A DNA stretch of 64,000 nt from Streptomyces sp. B21-105 (GTDB taxonomy: Bacteria > Actinomycetota > Actinomycetes > Streptomycetales > Streptomycetaceae): positions 3,596,001-3,660,000 of the forward strand of contig NZ_JARUMJ010000001.1 in NCBI RefSeq assembly GCF_036898465.1. Direction: 5' to 3'. The position numbers were made by a program, and so were the translations under genes. The notes under the pieces were generated by a model. That model was not told where the DNA came from and made no database searches. It saw only the letters and a list, made by a program, of their open reading frames with translations. Shown piece after piece: positions 60,398 to 64,000 of this stretch (position 1 is the stretch's first letter; every line of letters starts with the position of its first letter).

Positions 60398-63300
60398 CGA
60401 ACGGGGCGGACGGGCACAGCGAGCATTACCGCGTGCGAGACGAAGATCTCCTCGTGGGGCTCCGCCGCGAACTCCTCGGCCCCGCCGAGGACGCGGACAA
60501 GGACGACCGGAACGAGATCCTCACCCAGGACACTCCCATCGACCGCTACCCGACCGGGGTGCTGTACCCGGGTTCGGCGGACACGGGAGCGGCGGAGGCT
60601 CGGAAGGAGGAGGCCGCCGAGCAGGACGGCTTGGACGCCGCGCCTGTGCTCACCCGCGACAGTGTGGAGGAGTCCGGCGCGGAGCGGGACCCGGGGCGGC
60701 CCGGAGACCGTCGGCCCTCCTCCATGGGCCTGACGTTTGCGGTCGACCCGGACATAAGCAGGACGATCGTGGTCTCGACGCGCGCCGCCGCGTATCGTCC
60801 GACCGACGGGGACGGCAGGCCGGTCGAAGCACGCCGGGCCGAGGCCCGCACCCTGTCCGCCCAGCGGGAGCACTGGCGGCGGGAGGAACTCGACCTCCCG
60901 GACCACACGCTCGACGTCACCGTGCCGGGCAGCGGTGTACAGACTCGGCTGCACGCCGACAGAAAGGTCGACCTGCACGCGATCGTCCGTCGCCCCGATC
61001 CACGAGGAGTGGTCAGCGTCACGGTGACCCTGATCAACGCGGAACAGGTCGGCAAGTATGACCTGAAAGACGCATTCTCCCTGTTCCAGTGCGGTCTTCG
61101 GGTCCGCGCCGCCGACGGTTCCACCGCGTTCGTCGAACGGTCCGCCAGGACGACCTCCCACGACCCGGAGATCGCCATGAGTCGGCTGCTGCACCGGCAC
61201 GCACCGACCTTCGCCGTCGGGCACGGCTGCTCGGCGGAATGGGACTGGACCCCGTCGCCCATCGGGGTGACCGACACGACCGACGGCGGCGTCCCCGAGG
61301 TGCGCAGCCAGTTCGTACCGTCCGTGGAGGTGCTGCTCACCGACTCCAACCCGGAGATCGACAGTTCGGCACTATCCATGCTGGAGCTGGCGGAGAAGTC
61401 TGACGCCGAGATCCTGGCCGCGCTGGAGAATCTCGCCTCGGGGTACGAGCGGTGGATCGACCGCAAGCGGGACGAGGCCGAGGCACTGGCCGGCACACAC
61501 CACGAGGAGCCCGCGCGGAAGCAGGTGGCAGCCTGCCACGAGGCTCTCGGACGCATCCGGGAGGGCATCGAACTGCTGCGGACCAAGCCCGAGCTGATGC
61601 GGGCGTTCCGGCTGGCCAACCGTGCCATGGCCGACCAGCGCGCCCGCAGCGACTGGGTGCGGAAGGGGCGGGTCGGTACGCCCGACCTGGCCAAGGGCCG
61701 GTGGCGCCCGTTCCAGATCGCGTTCGTGCTGCTCTGCCTGGCCGGGGTCGACGACCCGAGCCACGACGATCGCAAGCTCTCCGACCTGCTCTGGTTCCCC
61801 ACGGGTGGTGGCAAGACGGAGGCCTATCTCGGCCTGATCGCTTTCACGTCGTTCCTGCGCCGTATCCGAAAGAATGCGGCTGGCGGTGGGGTCACAGTCA
61901 TCATGCGGTACACGCTGCGACTGCTCACCCTTCAGCAGTTCGAGCGCGCGGCGATCCTGCTCTGCGCGATGGAACAATTGCGTCGCCGTACCCCGGAGCT
62001 GGGCACAGAGGAGTTCTCCGTCGGCATGTGGGTGGGCCGTTCGGCCACCCCCAACACGCTGGCCAAGGCAGACGAGAAGCTTGTAGAGCTGCGGCGGAAC
62101 CTCGGCAGGAGCCTCGCCAAGGAGAACCCCGTCCAGTTGCACGCATGTCCCTGGTGCGGCGAGCGACTCGACGCGCGCCACTACGAGGCCGACGTCGAAG
62201 CCCGACGGATGTTCGTCCGCTGCCCCGCCGAAGACTGCGACTTCGCCGACGGACTGCCCGTCCACCTGGTCGACGAAGCGGTGTACGCGGCACGGCCGAC
62301 GCTGGTGATCGCCACCGTCGACAAGTTCGCGTCGATGCCGTGGCGTCCCGCCACCGCGGCGCTGTTCAACCGGAACGACACCGACGACCCCACTCCGCCG
62401 CCCGAGTTGATCGTCCAGGACGAACTCCACCTGATCTCAGGCCCGCTGGGAACCCTGACCGGCCTCTACGAGACGGCGGTGGACGCCCTCGCGAACAAGC
62501 CCAAGGTCATCGCCTCCACCGCGACCATCCGTCGCGCCGCCGATCAGGGCAAGCACCTCTTCGCCCGCGGCGTACGCCAGTTTCCGCCCGCCGGCCTGGA
62601 CGCGCGCGACTCGTGGTTCGCGGTGGAGACCCCTCGCGAGGAGAAGGCGAGTCGCCGCTACATCGGCCTCCTGGCCCCCGGCACCAGCCAGTCCACGCTG
62701 CTGATCCGCACGTACGCCACGCTGCTGCACCGGGCGATGCACGCGGACACCGAGGACGACAGGGTGAAGGACACGTACTGGAGCCTTGTCGGCTACTTCA
62801 ACAGCCTGCGGCTGCTCTCGGCCGCCGAACTTCAGGTCCACGACGACGTGGTGGCGTATCTGGAACTGCTCGCCGAGCGCGAGGGGAAAGAGGTCCGACC
62901 GATCCCCAACTACTCGGAGCTGACGAGTCGTGTCGACGCCAGCGAGATCCCGACCCGTCTCAAGCGCATCGAGAAGTGTTACCCCGACGAGGACGCCGTT
63001 GATGTCCTCCTCGCGACTAACATGATCGCGGTCGGCGTGGACGTCGACCGCCTCGGTCTCATGGCCGTGATGGGCCAGCCGCAGACCACGGCGGAGTACA
63101 TCCAGGCCACCAGCCGCGTCGGTCGCGCGCACCCGGGGTTGGTAGCGGTCATGCTCAACTCCTCCCGCTCACGCGACCGTTCACACTACGAGAGCTTCCA
63201 GCACTTCCATTCGGCTCTCTACCGGGAGGTCGAGTCGACCTCGGTCACCCCGTTCTCCGCGCGCGCCCGCGACCGGGGTCTGCACGCGGTGATCGTGGCC

Positions 63301-63654
63301 CTGGCCCGCATCCTGATCCCGGCTGCCCGCCCCAACGACGGTGCCGCCAAGGTCGAGTCGTACGTGGAAGTACTCGAGAGCACGGTGAAGGACGTCATCC
63401 TCGACCGTGTCGGAGCAGTCGACAGCAAGGAGAGCACTGCCGTGTCCCGGGCGTTCGACGAGTTCCTGAACTGGTGGCGTGACGAGGCCGACAACCACAG
63501 CGGCCTGCTCTTCGAACCTCAGCGAGGCAACCGCTCCCCCTCGATCCTGAAGTCGTACGACGACGAGACGGACGGCCCCGAGGCATGGCCCACGCTGTGG
63601 AGCCTGCGCGACGTCGACGCCGAGTCCGCACTGTTCCTGGAGGGAAGCCGATGA
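60394..63654 (+). CDS. drmA: DISARM helicase DrmA
   Basis: A 1,086-residue protein starting at GTG 60394 with a 4-nt overlap. About 460 N-terminal residues without recognised motifs precede the SF2 core. Walker A is LLWFPTGGGKTEAYL (about 468-477). A zinc-binding pair, CPWCGE (from about 585) and CPAEDC, comes next. Then Walker B-like VQDELHLISGPLG (676-685), STATIRRA, ATNMIAVGVDVDRLG and QTTAEYIQATSRVGRA (motif VI). The QDELH variant and QTTAEYIQATSRVGR are characteristic of DrmA of DISARM. DrmA with DrmB and DrmC defends against phage. DrmA here is followed by DrmB with a 4-nt overlap, as in known DISARM loci. Confidence 0.93.
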   Translation: MTNGADGHSEHYRVRDEDLLVGLRRELLGPAEDADKDDRNEILTQDTPIDRYPTGVLYPGSADTGAAEARKEEAAEQDGLDAAPVLTRDSVEESGAERDPGRPGDRRPSSMGLTFAVDPDISRTIVVSTRAAAYRPTDGDGRPVEARRAEARTLSAQREHWRREELDLPDHTLDVTVPGSGVQTRLHADRKVDLHAIVRRPDPRGVVSVTVTLINAEQVGKYDLKDAFSLFQCGLRVRAADGSTAFVERSARTTSHDPEIAMSRLLHRHAPTFAVGHGCSAEWDWTPSPIGVTDTTDGGVPEVRSQFVPSVEVLLTDSNPEIDSSALSMLELAEKSDAEILAALENLASGYERWIDRKRDEAEALAGTHHEEPARKQVAACHEALGRIREGIELLRTKPELMRAFRLANRAMADQRARSDWVRKGRVGTPDLAKGRWRPFQIAFVLLCLAGVDDPSHDDRKLSDLLWFPTGGGKTEAYLGLIAFTSFLRRIRKNAAGGGVTVIMRYTLRLLTLQQFERAAILLCAMEQLRRRTPELGTEEFSVGMWVGRSATPNTLAKADEKLVELRRNLGRSLAKENPVQLHACPWCGERLDARHYEADVEARRMFVRCPAEDCDFADGLPVHLVDEAVYAARPTLVIATVDKFASMPWRPATAALFNRNDTDDPTPPPELIVQDELHLISGPLGTLTGLYETAVDALANKPKVIASTATIRRAADQGKHLFARGVRQFPPAGLDARDSWFAVETPREEKASRRYIGLLAPGTSQSTLLIRTYATLLHRAMHADTEDDRVKDTYWSLVGYFNSLRLLSAAELQVHDDVVAYLELLAEREGKEVRPIPNYSELTSRVDASEIPTRLKRIEKCYPDEDAVDVLLATNMIAVGVDVDRLGLMAVMGQPQTTAEYIQATSRVGRAHPGLVAVMLNSSRSRDRSHYESFQHFHSALYREVESTSVTPFSARARDRGLHAVIVALARILIPAARPNDGAAKVESYVEVLESTVKDVILDRVGAVDSKESTAVSRAFDEFLNWWRDEADNHSGLLFEPQRGNRSPSILKSYDDETDGPEAWPTLWSLRDVDAESALFLEGSR

Positions 63655-64000
63655 CCCCGCCCCCCGCCCGCCGCCGACGCACAGGCCAAAGCGGCACGCC
63701 GGCCCACAACCTGCCCCGGAGGGGCTCGGTCCGCCGCGCTCAGGCCATCACCACCTACGGCGTCGGCTCGCTCATCGCGGTCGACCAGGAATCCTTCGTC
63801 GTCTCGGGTCTGGACGACGCGGAGAAGAGCTGGCCGACGGACGAAGCTCCTCGGATCTACGAACGGCGGCTGGCTCGGCTCCTCGACGTAGGTTACTTCC
63901 GGCTGCCCCCCGCGTCCGGCGACGACAGCAAGGACGGCATGCGGGTCCGGCGCTTCCCTCAGATGCACTCCTGCCCGGAGTGCGCCGAACTCCAGCGACA
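63651..64000 (+). CDS. drmB: DISARM protein DrmB (DUF1998), 5' part only
   Basis: Starts at ATG 63651 overlapping the drmA stop (ATGA) and runs off the window after 116 residues. The N-terminus is basic and disordered. It leads into SVRRAQAITTYGVGSLIAVD, the signature start of DrmB (typically RxSQxxxxYGxGAxxD). A zinc-ribbon start (MHSCPECAEL) is reached just at the edge. The DUF1998 region that names the family should follow in the unseen part. DrmC (phospholipase D-like) would be expected next. Confidence 0.9.
   Translation, partial: MTPPPARRRRTGQSGTPAHNLPRRGSVRRAQAITTYGVGSLIAVDQESFVVSGLDDAEKSWPTDEAPRIYERRLARLLDVGYFRLPPASGDDSKDGMRVRRFPQMHSCPECAELQR

Noticed and set aside
45856..64000. BREX or Pgl phage-growth-limitation locus
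   Set aside because: No pglZ-type phosphatase, pglX-type adenine methylase or brxC/pglY-like ATPase is present; DrmA and DrmB fit DISARM.

Overview
The window looks like Streptomyces chromosome. GC is very high with strong third-position GC bias. Starts are often GTG or TTG, and neighbouring genes often overlap by 4 nt (ATGA/GTGA). Several families are typical of the genus: class E and class F sortases with an LAxTG surface protein, an XRE/TPR regulator, an AA10 chitin mono-oxygenase preceded by a DasR-type site, and a PAS-GGDEF-EAL protein. The species cannot be told from the sequence alone.

Layout. 1-662: two small unrecognised genes, possibly the tail of a mobile element. 717-4434: spermidine synthase-like protein, a small unknown, an XRE/TPR regulator and a histidine phosphatase. 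4714-5682: PAP2 membrane phosphatase. 5579-9704: a tightly overlapping three-gene unit of a Cas4/RecB-like nuclease with four cysteines, an unknown protein and an SF1 helicase, together resembling a split Dna2. 9815-11630: a long hairpin, a low-GC secreted protein and a transposase relic. 12022-17979: small conserved genes, tRNA-Lys copy 1, an HExxH metalloprotease, a c-di-GMP enzyme and an LLM flavin oxidoreductase.

18134-25502 is an ectoine/hydroxyectoine-type uptake region: Asp/Glu racemase-like protein plus a C-terminal relic of a second copy, D-2-hydroxyacid dehydrogenase, cupin, EhuB-C-D-A and an IclR regulator. 25604-31823 holds tRNA-Lys copies 2 and 3 around an acyl-CoA synthetase, DUF3592, AA10, SPFH and NlpC/P60-type genes. 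31900-35240 has a class F sortase with a secreted partner, a NagD-like HAD phosphatase and an LARTG-anchored protein. 35470-45737 carries housekeeping and membrane genes: Gfo/Idh/MocA oxidoreductase, GlcG/HbpS-like protein, FAH-family hydrolase, YidC, a self-regulated GntR operon, DUF817, class E sortase, GH30 and a SEC-C protein.

45856-64000 is an anti-phage island cut off by the right edge. A rightward group encodes a Vsr-like endonuclease and two cytosine-C5 methyltransferase homologues. The first has lost the PCQ catalytic motif; the second keeps it. A leftward group, joined by 4-nt overlaps, encodes an XRE-HTH/GHKL-ATPase fusion and two unknown proteins. It diverges from a second rightward group: a small ORF, a 1,584-aa GHKL-ATPase/SF2-helicase fusion, a UvrD-like helicase, DrmA and the start of DrmB. 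DrmA/DrmB plus a cytosine methylase identify a DISARM-like core. The two GHKL ATPases, the UvrD enzyme, Vsr and the apparently dead methylase are not part of the DISARM classes I know, so this composite is the main candidate for an undescribed system.
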